NCBI GenBank assembly: GCA_040954595.2 | Contig: CM082589.2 | Coordinates: 558,001-622,000 of the forward strand | DNA length: 64,000 nt | Reading direction: 5' to 3' | From: Balanoglossus misakiensis | Lineage: Eukaryota > Hemichordata | Part shown: piece after piece, positions 30,380 through 43,274 of the stretch | How positions within the stretch are numbered: position 1 is the first letter of the stretch | Layout: every line of letters begins with the position of its first letter | The notes under the pieces: generated by a model | What the model saw: the letters and a program-made list of their open reading frames with translations, nothing else | Databases searched by the model: none | What the model was told of the DNA's origin: nothing | Made by a program: the position numbers and the translations under genes

Positions 30380-33300
30380 TGGTAAGTACAGTACTTTTAA
30401 CTCCATTCAACGTAAACGTTTTGATATACTTCAGTATACACATCTGAGATATTATGTCAGTTTCTCTCGAAGAACTGTTTGTCGATTTCAACCGGTGATT
30501 ACAGCTCGATCGGACGCCGGTTTCCGGACATTAATTAATTAATGACTGATCGTTGTGGTCAGCTAGCTGCCCGCATTCGTTTCAGGTACTACGTTCAATA
30601 ACAAATGTTTATCATCACAGGTAGGTCGACAACACAATGTTTCGATTCGTCATCAACCTGTCGGTAGATCGGACGGAATACTCTTTTTGGTGTTCAAAAC
30701 TGTTTCGTTTACCGGGTTCAGACGATTAACACCACTATCAGTAGCTCAATTTTAATATGTATTTTAAATCGATGAGAAGCGAGATAATATTGCAGGTCAT
30801 CGCTTTAAGTAATTTACATTCAATAATGGTGGAGGTTTATTTCTATTATAAACATATTCGTTCTGTTTAATTCAAATTGAGGTTTGGTACAAGAACTTGT
30901 CTCCAACATGCAAATAGGTCTAAGTGCATTTTTGCAGGTATGATCTTTCTCTCAGAGGTTAGGTGAAAGCTGCCCGCAGTATTTCAATGATATTCCCAGA
31001 GGGAATACATAATACCAACCTACAACCAGAGAATGGTAAAAATCACAAAAAACCTGCAAGTTAATACTTTTGGCCAGAAGGGAAAGTGAACTGATACAAA
31101 CAGAAGGATTAAAAACGTTTCTTGGCAAAATGAACACCATTTGTGGTTTACGCTTGTAATCCCAGTTTGGAAAACCCAATATCGTTTGGAAAACCTGGAT
31201 CTCCTGAAAACTGGCGTCTGCCAACACATTGCAACATTGGCTTCAGCCCCAGGGGATCAAGGAGAATACTCTTTGCAGCATCTGGTGGACACTGCTTGCA
31301 AAGTGATCTCACAACCAAGTCATGCCTTCAGTAAATTGATATCTGTTGCTTCTGTATCATATATGAGTAATCTTCGTTGTATATCATCAGGTTTCATTAG
31401 ACAGTTCACTGGACATCTTCACCTGCTAAGCTCCAATTATTGAGACATTCCATTAATTCTGTGGGGGGGGGGGGTTGCATGGACATCACCATCCCAGGAA
31501 CTCACCATTCTCAGAAGATGAAAGCTACATGCAGTACTAGTAGGTACCCCCTCCCCCACCCCAGCCCTAGTCTATACTACTTCATGATCTAGTTGCTAAC
31601 AACTGAGACATATTTGTCTTCAATGTGAAAATAAAACAGCTGGCTGCATATATTTAAAAAATGTTCATTATTATAACTTATAGTGTATGCATTCAGATGT
31701 TTTCATATTACTATTTTGGATATATAGAAAATTGTCCATTATAGTATGCACACAGGGATTTTTTAAATAAGAGAAATACATAAAATACTTGCAAAACTCT
31801 TCAAATTTAGGTCATTTTTTAAAAGCATTTACTTCAACCATACTGCTGGGGCTATTTAAAAACTGGGACATTTTACTATTTTAAGTTCTCCATTGCAAAG
31901 CTGTAAAATTTCAGGAATGTGAACAGAATGTATTTTTACAATTCAGACAATAGAATACTGGTACATCTGTCACAGGACATCACCTAGATGCATTAATTAT
32001 TTTGCACATATCCCATGATTCAAAGCAATTCATTTTTGATTACTCAGTATATCACATTTTAGAAGTCAATGTTTTTTGAAAGTCTGTAAAAATGATTAAT
32101 ACTTTCTTTCTATTTTGTAACTTAATCAATCCTTCACAAAGAATTGAAACCGTGCCCTTGGGGTCATAACGCCTCAGGTTGTGAAACTTACTTTTTCCTC
32201 CCCCACCCCCCCACTCAAAGAGACCAACGTGAACAATTTTAATGTCAGGATGTATCACAGAAATGTTTCATTCATTAAAATTTAAAGAGTCTGTCTGTGT
32301 TTAGATACAGCATATCAGGGTTCTATGGTTTCATTTCATAAACACACATCCTGCTTATAGAAGTAACAAAGAAGCTTATTCTAATGAGAAATAAGATATT
32401 TTAGATGGGCGAATCGAATTACAAGTCATCTAATTTACACTCAGTTTATTTTAATCATTTCACTAAAGTTTGACCTCTCCTTCAGAAAGTTCAGTGTTTA
32501 TTGATTCTTTTTGAAAGTTATTTTCTTCCACTTTAAAAGAAATGTAGAATCAATAATTGGGATTTTATCACACACAAGCAAACTATGAAACTCAGTTAAT
32601 GACGTCGTTATCAAGGAGAATTCAATCAATCTTTAGTTCCTCGTTAATCTCATATGAATTGGACCCTGGACTAGGCTGGAGGCATTCGGGCCGACCTGAG
32701 CTTTTCCCTTGACCCGTGGAATCATGGGCCGGCACGGTGTCGTGTAGTCAAGTGAGGCCAGGCGGTATGTGTTTGTGTTTTCAGCTGTGTCTGAGACCAC
32801 CGCTGCACAAGCGTTTCTCAAATTGGCCGAATCTGACTAGAGCTAGGGTTGGACTGAAATAATCCTCTACTGGGGAATAGATCTAGCAGGTGTTCACTCT
32901 TACAAAGTTTGCCAAAAATAATGCATCTGACGTCCACATGTTTGACTGCATAATGCCACCTTGAACTGTGGTTTTAGACTGTGCTTGTATTGGACCCAAA
33001 GTACATATGCTACTGGTTGCTATTTCGTTCCTGCCAGATGGTTGTAAAATATATTTGAAAATTCACCATATTTGTTTCTGTTTCAGTATGTTTTTTCATA
33101 TTCAGCTTCAAAATCATGATCAGGGGCATAGTTGTGGTCACTGATAGAACCTGGTAACTTTTGATGTTGGAAACAAAATCCTGTTCCCCCGCCTGAAGTA
33201 GAGGAACGAAAGTTACCTGTGCAAATCACCCAATTCCCACGAAAACGAAATGCCCGGTATTTCTTTTCAGGAGACATTATTTTACTTGCCTCGTAGATCA

Positions 33301-36300
33301 CTACATTGAAACACAAAAGGAAAAGGTGGGCCTGGCATTAAAGGGCAATTGTACCTACCCATTGCCTGCAGGCGTTTGTGATACATTGCAGTTTCTATCC
33401 ATTGCGTCAATACTTCAATATTTATGTAGCAGCTGGTGGATATACTCAGTCTGCTGTCAATTGTGAATTGTGAAGTTTAACCCTTTCATCCCTATTACCC
33501 TCTGTAGAGGTCCAGTTTACCATAGAAAAGGACCAAGTTTGGACCAAACCATGGTGGGGAAAGGGCTCAATCATAGCCAAAGACCTGCTGTCTAGAAACT
33601 GATTTGAAACTTAGGTCCAATAGAAAAAAAAGGAATGGTAGCCCGCCATAGTGACAGGGTTCTATCAAAGATTGAAAAACAGGTTACCACATTAATTTGA
33701 TAGACATTCATGGCTTAAACTCTGCTTCTGGAGGAGGGCACGTTGGTCCATAAATTCTGTCTGAGTGTTTGCACAAAAAAGACCATTTTAAGTGACACAG
33801 CCAGTGAAGGGACATTGGTCTGCAGAGTTGAAGTTACTACACAGGTAAAACCTTCACATCTGAGTTACACGTTCTTGTATTGTACATTGTGCCTAAGGTG
33901 ACAAAACTTGTAGACAGGGCATCGAACAAAGTAACCAGTGTCAAAGTTGGTCTCAAATCTAACTTAGTACCATTCACGTGGTTAACAGTTCATTTAAGTT
34001 TCCATGACAACATTGAAGTACTGGCTGGGACCAGAGATAACATTGTTTGAATGAAGTTTGGGTTGGTGACTTTTCTTTCACTTGATAGCATTTTCCGGTC
34101 TATTCATTATTTATCTCAGTGTGTACATACAGGCACAGTGTACTTTTTATCAAGTGTATTTTGCATACATGGCTGATCAATGTCACTGTAACTGTGCTAC
34201 TGGTAACCAGAAGGAAGACTTGTCCAGCTAGCTTACAAGTTTCAATGATAAACCTTACAAGGCATTAGTATCAGTGCTTGGTCTAAACTGGTACATGTAT
34301 TCTCAGGTTTATTAACTTAAAACACTAATATTGGTTACACTTTCTGCAACTGGTAGATCATGTAGATATTGTCTATATTCTTTGCTGCGTTAATACATAT
34401 TAATTCAATTTATTTCCATAAATCTACATTAATTGCACAGGAAAGGCAATCATTGTGTGGGTGTTTGTCTAAATTTAAAGTTTAATTTCTATTCATAGAA
34501 AGACTTGCATAATCCTCTACACAGATGCCTAGGCCTTATGGTCAGAGCCATACATATTAATATCATGAGAATGGAAGAGTGTTTTGTTAAAAAATTGAAA
34601 ATTTGTCTTTCAGACCAATACATGTATCATGTTTCCAAACCAACCTCTTGATTGGAGCTTTGCACTGCTATTAACACACACAAAAATCTTTCCAAAGAAA
34701 ACTGAGTCGGACTAAGTGTAAAGTAGAAAAGTTGGTCCCAGGAATAAAGTTCCAGGGATCAATAAAAACCAGCAAACAAAGAGAAGTTCCACGGAAAGAC
34801 AGAGGTCAACGATATTCAATTCCGACTTCCGTTCACTGAATGAGAACCAAACAAACATGTTTGTGGAGCGAAAGCAAAACCTGATAAAAGACGGTGTAAA
34901 TTTGGCATTCAGGGGTTCTAAAGGGAGTATGTCCTTGTGTCGATTTCTGTCTTGTGTTCTTTGTTGAACAACCAACCCTGTGATTTGCTGTCAGAAACAT
35001 TAGAAGCGCCAGCAGGACCAAGATGATACCTGGGATAAGTTGCTTGTGTACAAAAGGTGGGATTTTAGAGCACACTTATTGCCACTATACTTTAACACAA
35101 ATACTTCAGGAGACTTGTGTTTTGGTTGTTCTTCAGTATTAGTGCAATCAGTAATGAAGACAACCATCCATCTGAAAGTACATGTTACATACAGTAGAGA
35201 GAGAGAGAGCAAGATTCTTATTGATGAGTTTTCACTGCTTCTAATCAAGCCAGTTAGGAACATTCAATTACCTGAAATATCCATTAAAAATAGGATTATA
35301 TATTAAAAAATGTATTCCTGACTGGTAAATAAACTGACCATCTGCGATCAAAATTTATTTAGATTTATCATTATGCGACACAGAGTCCAGTGGCTTCGAA
35401 CAAATAAGTCATCACCCTTTGGTGAACCTCTGGTACAGAAACCGAATTATCACTGGAAAGGTGTGTTCGAGCCCATATTTGGCGTTAATCGCAAATGACA
35501 TTAAAATAGGTAAACACACAGCCAGATAGGTTGGAAACACAACCACGAAAGATAAATTATTTATCGTTAGATATTTCGTGGACTTTAATATATTACATAC
35601 AGATATTATCGCTAGACAACAGTGACCTCATGACCCACGAAATGACCCTCGTTGAACCAATACAATGACGTTTTCTGTTCAAAAGTCCGGTATCATTCAT
35701 TGCGTCAATCAGCAACTCGGACGCTTTCAAACTAGGATTGCCTTATCAAAGGTGTCGCTTATAGTTCTAAGTAACGGGTGACGCAGTTACTGTTTGCTTA
35801 TTTGTTGTTTGGTCTGAAGTCTGGATCCCTGGATTGTTAGTTCTACTTGTTCTGTCCAAGGTTGGTTGAAATTCGTCTCTTAAATATCAGGATGTTTGTA
35901 CAGTTGTAATGGCTGACTTTGAGCGAAAACGCCGTTATTTGCTACAATTATGTCATCGAGAGTTTCTCTCCTGACCAGTGTCAACTTGCTTGATGTGCTG
36001 GTATGGTATGTAACACCTGTTAAGCCAGTCCCCTAGCAGTTTTAGAGTTTTCTTGTTTTCATATAGTTTTAGTCTAACAAAACTCTTAAAAGTTATAGCA
36101 AATGAAGCTTTAAGACTTGTTTACATGATCGACCATTCAACTGGTTCATTTAGGAAGTAAACAATTCTATAGAATAGTGACTCATGCAGCCATCATGCTT
36201 GTGTCATTAATTTTAATACATCATTCATGAAAAATATATCATTAAATTCCATCATTCATCAGTCATATTTCAGTAACTAACTAAGCCAAAGTTTTTTTGC

Positions 36301-39300
36301 TGCAATTTGAGCTACACAACATGTACACGACACTTCCTGTCAATTTGACACCAACCAATCAGATTCCAGAATTCCAGTTTGAAATAGAAACCATAGAAAC
36401 CAGCCAATCAGATGCCACTGAGAATTCAGGCTTGAATCTGACAAGTAACGACTAGTTGTGTTGTACATTTCCATCTTGAATTAGGCTTTACATCATGTCT
36501 AATTTGAGCAGGCAGTTTAGTTTGAAATGAGGGCCCATGTAGTTGTACTTGTCATCAGAATCTTTCAGTGGACGTGTCATCAATGTGTAGCAGGTGGCTA
36601 TAATAGGGAAACTCAGCCATTGGGAAATTGCCAAGCATTAAACATATCAGTCAAAGATCAGTTCAGTTTGAAACATGATATTGTGTTTAAATTTTATTAG
36701 TATGACTCTTGCAAGTAGATGTCAAAACTATCGCAGACATGAAAAGTCCCGTGTGCAAACTGAAAGTGCTAAAACTGGTGTTAATATCCAATGAACTGAG
36801 ACAAGTTTAAGCTTTGCAATGCTCTTGGGATCTTTAAGACGTTTGGAACAATCTTGAAGGAAAGGAATCTGATAAACCTCTCTTGTGAAAATATTGATTT
36901 CTTTTTTTACGAACGAAAGCAGCTTAGAAGAAACCAGACAACCACCTGTCGGCATTTTAATCTTTGTTTTGCTTTTACTTTTGTGTTGATCTACTGACAT
37001 TAATGTTTTGCTGTCACAGTTAGAATCTAAGTTGTCTGGTGCTTGTATTGCCTACATTCTCTACATTTATCTCTAGTGACCTCATATTACATAAAACAGG
37101 TGTTCATATTATTAAATATGTTCATGTTTTATCTTAATAGTGGAGGAAGTTTTCCAAATCATTGAAAACATGTTTTAAAAATATCCGCAGTCTGTGTGTG
37201 TTTCATTTTGTGGGTGGGAATCTATTTTTAGCGATGGCTTCAGCTGACATCTGAAATTAACGTGAGAAGATTTGGTTCGAATTACATCAGAGACGTGTAA
37301 GTGTCTCTGTGCGGGGTTTTGTGAAGAGTGTGGGAAAGTGATCTTGGGTCAGAATGGTATTGTTGACAGGGAGAGAGTTGGTCGGGTATTGTTGGTTTGG
37401 GTTTTTAAGAGAGGCACAGAGCAATCAGCAGGGGACGTGTTGGAACAGGCCAATGACAAATGAGGATTCAGTTTGGAGAACGCTGACCTGCTTTTAGGAG
37501 ATTGAGAATCCAGCTGTGACTAGAGGTGAAGTAGATTTGCGATTTTTGGTTTTGGTTCAGAAGTGAAATATCTATAGTGAAAACTTTGTGCAGCTACATC
37601 GACTGGAGTGAACGGAAACGTAGCGTACGGTACGTATTGTATAGTACGTATGTACGTGCGGTGCGCGAGTGTAGTGATGTGCATCCAAGGTACACAGGGT
37701 CAACTTCAAAAAGCGACTGACACTGCAAGCTTGAATACAAGTGTCATCACTGCTCTCCGGCCAGTGTTTGAGCATTGTCTGCTCGCACGGGTCGTTAGCT
37801 TGACTTCATTCTCCCTTGGCGGGCAAAGATAGTGAGTCAGTACTGACAGGTTTGTTTCGGCTGGCCACAATTTAGAATTTGTCAGAGCAGTAGCCCTGCG
37901 TACAGGTCTCTGTGTTCGCGGCGTTACACCGTTATTATATTTCAAAATATTGAATTAATTTTGCGTCCAATCAAGAGAAATATTCTCATCAAAACAGCTG
38001 GTTATTTGCTAGTAACCTTTCACCTAGGTCAGTCCACCTACATGATACGTAAGAATAAATTATGCTAAATATATACAGATATTCTTCAGTATGATTTTGT
38101 GTTATATAATCATCAGACAATTGGGACGTTTCTTTCTCTTAAAAATTGTATTAGAATGTTGTCAAAATTGATATTGTAAGAAGAATATGTGCACCAAATA
38201 TTTGATTTGAAAAATTGCCATTGGTATAGTGTATGTGGAATGTTGTAAGTACTTGATGTTGTGGCAGACACTATGAAGGTTTAGCTGTTGACTATCTGTG
38301 AAGTCTGTTATGTAATTGTTGTCCTTTCTACAAAAACAGTGAAGCAGAGACAGTCTGAGGAGCTCTGCGTGGCAGGGTTGTGCGTCTTACGACTTGGCAT
38401 CTGGACAGTGGTGACGCCCAACCCAGCCACCCAGAGCAAAGACCATACCTGTTACTGTTTAAAATATATACTAGATAATGCAAATTTCATTATACAAAGT
38501 TCAAATTTAAAAAGGAAGATTGCATAATTTTTGACATGCAATCAATAATTTGTTGAGTGACATCTTTGGTTTGAATATTTCACCCTTGGATGCAGAGGCT
38601 CAGCTGGTGAATTGGTAGTGATAATTTGTGATGAATATTTCATAAATTCCAATCTGATGACGTCAAGAGAGATGACACAATTATTAATAAGCTTCATCCT
38701 CAGATTAAAGCCTATTGTCAAGCTGTGCTCAATAACACCACTTATGTGGTACATCAATATCAGGATGATTCCCGTGAAGGTGGTTTTCAGGCTTTGACTG
38801 TTGTCACTGATGATTTTCTCTCAGAGATTTTAAGCCAAACTGTCAGCATCATCTGAGCATGAGTGCCACTTATATCACCATGGTAACATATTCTTGACAT
38901 CCTTTCTCTTTGTTGTTCACAAACACAACTGAACATGCCAACTTTACTGTTACAAAAAAGATGTCGACGTGCAGGTACCTTTGTGTAAACAAAGGTGTTG
39001 ACAAAAGTATTAAAAATAGACTTTGAAAACAATATTCAAGGCTTGTGGATGTTTCACACAGAAAACATTGCTATGTTTGTTTGTTTTAATGTGTCTGTCA
39101 ACCTTGTACTTGTAGGTCTTTCTGTCTGCTCAGTATTAATTGAGGATGTGATTTAGCGCTTATTAAATTTCTGTGTTACTCTGAAGCAGCCATGTTGTTT
39201 TTTTGGCCGGACAATATCAACATCTGGTCTCCCTGACTTGTCCGTGACCAATCGACAGGAGAGTCTAAAACATAAACCTTGATTTACCAATGAGTTAGTG

Positions 39301-40786
39301 TGGTCAACAACATGTATATCTATTTGGTCAGATGAAAGCTGTCTGGTCATCCAGTGTTAAGCAGAGCTTTCACTCCTGTTTCACTGTATAGTGGTCCAGT
39401 ATCAATAGGGTGAGACCAAATTGTAATGGTGGAAGGTTGGACTGGTCCAAGCTCTGAACTGCCTATTAACATAAGTGCTCATTCTACAATTGGCCCATCG
39501 AAGTTGTAGACCGAGACCTTGACCGGTCTCTAGGCCTTGAACTGTCCACAGACTTTTTTATGGACCGGTCTATGAAAAGGTTTTCTTTAGGCTTAAATAG
39601 AACATAGTCAGTCAGCCTTGGTTGATATATACAGACAGCCATGTTGCTGAAAATATTTAAAAATCATTGAAATTTGCCAAACGCATACCAACAACTCCAT
39701 GTGTTAGCAGTCATGATGTTATATGTGCCAATTGACACCAAGTTTTCTGGTGATCAACACAGAAAGTCCAACACCAGAACATTTCAAAGGTCAGTGTCAT
39801 GCTATAATCCAAGTTCAAAGCTCTATGCAATTCAGGAGGTTACAGAAATACAGATTAGCCTTTCAGGGGATAAATTTGCATGCAAAAAGCCATTGAATTT
39901 TTTGCTGCTGAAAAGGTCAGACGTTTTTTGTGTGAATCACAGTACATGTACATACAAGAGGCAGTTATAGAAAAAGACCACTGCATTCACCGATTTCAGT
40001 CTCTGCTTACAAAGACATTTCTGTCCCAGAGTCTGTCGGTATTTAAACAACGGACTTGTCTCACCATCATACAATGACGCCTTTGATGAACTCAGATATT
40101 ACTGGTTGAGAATATCATCAAGTGGCTACAATGTAACTATGTCACGACCACTTTGACATTGGAAATATAAATCAGATTTGTATGTGTGTGGTTGTCAAGT
40201 AATTGTTTTTGTGCAAGTTTGAAATTATTATCATTTCCAGTCAATAAACTTAGGGTCCAGGGTGAATTAATTGTTTGCGCTTCTTCTGTAGAATACAAAA
40301 GGAGAATCGATACACCCACAAAAATACTCATTGTGTTCTCCCACGAACACAATGACCAACCAAGCCCTTAATGAATCATCTCAATTACTTTCGAGTCGGA
40401 ACTGAAGAAAGTGATTGTTTTTTTGGAAAATGTTCCCAGACTTTCGACGTTGTAGAACTCAAAATATGTTGCAAGTGATTTGGTTTGTTGATATTGGTAC
40501 AGTTAAAGAAATGACAGAAAATGTGGGAAATGTTTGTGAATAAGCTTTAAGAAATTGCCGCACAACTCCACACTGTTACATTGACAGTGACTTTGTGTGG
40601 GTTCCAGCTGCTGTTTCCATTGTTAGGGAAATGACGTTGAGTCGACTGGTCAAGCCCCGCTTTTGGAAAATGACCAGGTGATTAATTATTCATGAGGAGA
40701 GGAAGGAATACCTTCAGAGTGAACAAAGGCGTCCAATCAAATGAATGAGTGACTTAAGTGGTTCTTTTCTGTGTTGTTCCTTTCAG
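30380..40786. other. Non-coding stretch, probably FAM110 5' intron or intergenic
   Basis: No exon with recognisable homology was seen. Contents include G- or C-runs at about 31462-31473 and 32200-32212, a GA-rich tract near 35193-35210, and a CpG-rich segment at about 37600-37930 with alternating TACGTA-type motifs. Open frames here are short and unconvincing. Confidence 0.45.
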
Positions 40787-43274
40787 GTAAATAGGGGCAC
40801 CAACCGCCAACACTGAGGTTACAGTACAGGAGGACAATTTTGAACCACCGGCGGTGACATGACACAACCCAGAAAATGGCTCTGACAGCGCTACCGTTCA
40901 CGTACAGTAAATTCCCACTGAAGATCCTCAACAAGGGACCGGAGTTCTTCAAACTACAGGTGGAAAACCAGGAACAACAGAAGCCCCGGAAAACAGCAGC
41001 GGAACTTTTGGCCGAGAGCCGACACAGATATGTGAAGAGTGTTGTTGAGAATAGCGCCAAGCAAAATGGACGGCAAGGTGACGTACAAACATATGAGGTG
41101 TCAGAGCAAGAAAACAAAACTTACAGTAGTCGTTATGAGACTGTGATATTTACGCCAACAAAACTACAAAGTCATAACCTTGACGTTGTAAATCAAACTA
41201 CACAACCAGCGAACGCTCAGAATATAAGAACTACACAACAGAATCAAGGAGAGAAGGCCACTGTGTCGGACAAACCACCTGTACCAAAGAAACCAACAGT
41301 TAATTTACTCAATCCAAAACTGAAGGACTTCCATTCGCGAGATGCCAGTTTTGACAGCGGTGTTTATCCTCATTCCGGCGCCAATCCGATGAAAAATGGT
41401 CCACTTCAAGCGACCACGCAGGAAACGCAGACAGAACTGCGAAGAGGGAATCCATTGAATGGACAACAGTCGTCACGCTACGTGAACACAAACAATGGCT
41501 TGCAGATAAAACACGTCAAATCTAAAAGTGCTCCAGTGACTAACTCAGAGCATGTCAGCAAAATGGTCAACTTGTTTAATAAAATGCACAGCGAAGATCA
41601 GACCGATGGTGTTGAAAAGCCGAACGATGACAGATATTTCAGTTATCATTCTCCAACCGAGAAAAACACCGAAGCGAATTATGAAGTGACCGATGCAAAC
41701 CAGAACACTCTGCGGCCAAAAAGCCCGTGCGCACGTCGGTGTGGGCGACGGCATCACACTGTGTCCGGTGATCCTGCAGGAAGCCCACGTAAAATACAAA
41801 GAGAATTTGAGAATCGTGAAAGTGAAACCACAGCTAGGGTTGCACGGTCGGAAATTCACGACATACATCATGGAAATGCACAGGTAACTGAACACAGACC
41901 AACTCAGCAAAGCCAAAGTGACAGATATGGTACGTTTCCGAAAAGCCCCAGATCCAACAAGCATGAGTTCCAGCAGTATAGTCCACGAAGAAACAGCATT
42001 GGAAAAACTACACACTTGACGATGAGAGACACGAATGCAGTTGGCAATGAGAATCCCAGTTCTGCACTGACATACACCAACACTGGAAACAGTAACATTG
42101 GCAGTTTCAGTAACAAACGTTTCAGCAAAAGTCAAAACGCCATAAATGATCCTGACCATGACAACAACAGAATCATTACAAACCCAGCAAATTATGAAAT
42201 TCATGATGCCAGACATAGTCACCAAAGCCCATTGGTAACTAGAAAATCTTCAGTACCCGAGAATTCTTTGAGACAAGAGATGACTGCCAAAAGTCCACAC
42301 CTTGAGAAGAAAGTACCAAGTGATCTCCCAAGAAAAAGTCCAGTCGCTCAAAGACATTGCTTCAAAGCCACTCCATTGAACACGACTCCTACTAAAAGAA
42401 TCGAAACTCAGAAGAACAATCGAGGTGATCGCAAATCTCCACTTGAATCGCAACTTCTTTCGCTTCTTCTGACGGAATTCGAGTACAAAAGAGAAGTTGT
42501 TGGCAAAGTGACTCCAGTAAGTGATGCAGGGTTTGACAGTAAAGGTGACAGCTTAAAGTGGTCGAGTACATATCACTCAGACAAATCTGTAACTGAGAAC
42601 GAACTTGAGGATGAGCAGTGTCCTCGAGACCGCTCACCTGTAAGCGTAAAAGATCGTGCAGTCTTGGAAAGAACGTTTCAACCACAATATGAAACACACA
42701 CCAGTTATGTCCCTGACTACCGCAAGTACTTCAAGTCAGAAGAAAATTTGTTGGCCAATGCAACGCAAAACGTACAAGCATATGCTTATATTGACAGATA
42801 CAAGTACAGCAGACCATGTGTGGATGACTGTGATGTCTCGTATCACAGTGCAGAATCATCTATCCAGCATAAACTACACCGTTCCAAATCTGATGTGAGC
42901 TATAAGTTCTCCAAGAGCAGCTTTGGCTCAGAGCAGGAGAAATTCTTCACTACAATGGGGATGGACTATTCCGTCATCGCCAATCCCAAATGGGCAGCCA
43001 CCGGAGAGATATTCCACATGATGCACGGACCCCGAGATCGGAGTTCTGTGTCCGGAGACAGCCACTGGAGAGACATTTCCTGGAGAAGTGATGAGAGCAA
43101 CAAGGGGCCATTCCATTTGGGATTCCCGGACAGACTTCCGGATATCTCCCAATCCGTCGTCATGAAGAATGCCCGGATCATCAAGTGGTTATGTGAATGT
43201 CGCAAAGCCAGATCCAGATCTCTTAGTATATCATAGCCTGTGATCCATCAACAGTATTGCCACCAAAACATCAG
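40787..43274 (+). CDS. FAM110: FAM110-family protein, single coding exon (CDS 40876-43236)
   Basis: One uninterrupted frame of 786 codons; the exon follows a strong acceptor (CCTTTCAG at 40786), so the upstream UTR is spliced. Residues 14-25 read PLKILNKGPEFF, then ELLAESRHRYVKS near residue 44; vertebrate FAM110 proteins have PLRILNKGPEYF and a similar KAKYVKS segment there. The C-terminus has LHRSKSDVSY (about residue 668), a short region ending in FFTTMGMD, and NARIIKWLCECRKAR near the end, matching the FAM110 C-terminal motif NARIIKWLY. The roughly 600 residues between are polar, serine/asparagine-rich and probably disordered, with a proline-rich KPPVPKKP. Vertebrate members are about half this length and also have a single coding exon. 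FAM110 proteins associate with centrosomes and spindle poles; the molecular function is poorly known. A paralogue letter cannot be assigned. Confidence 0.87.

Noticed and set aside
31141-31443. Overlapping plus-strand frames, considered as a transposon fragment
   Set aside because: No reverse transcriptase, transposase or terminal repeat motif recognised.
33083-33316. 77-codon minus-strand frame with protein-like composition
   Set aside because: No homology recognised and no supporting splice sites or context; too short to claim.
41545-42225. 226-codon antisense frame inside the FAM110 exon
   Set aside because: It lies opposite a long conserved coding exon and has no recognisable domain; a shadow frame.
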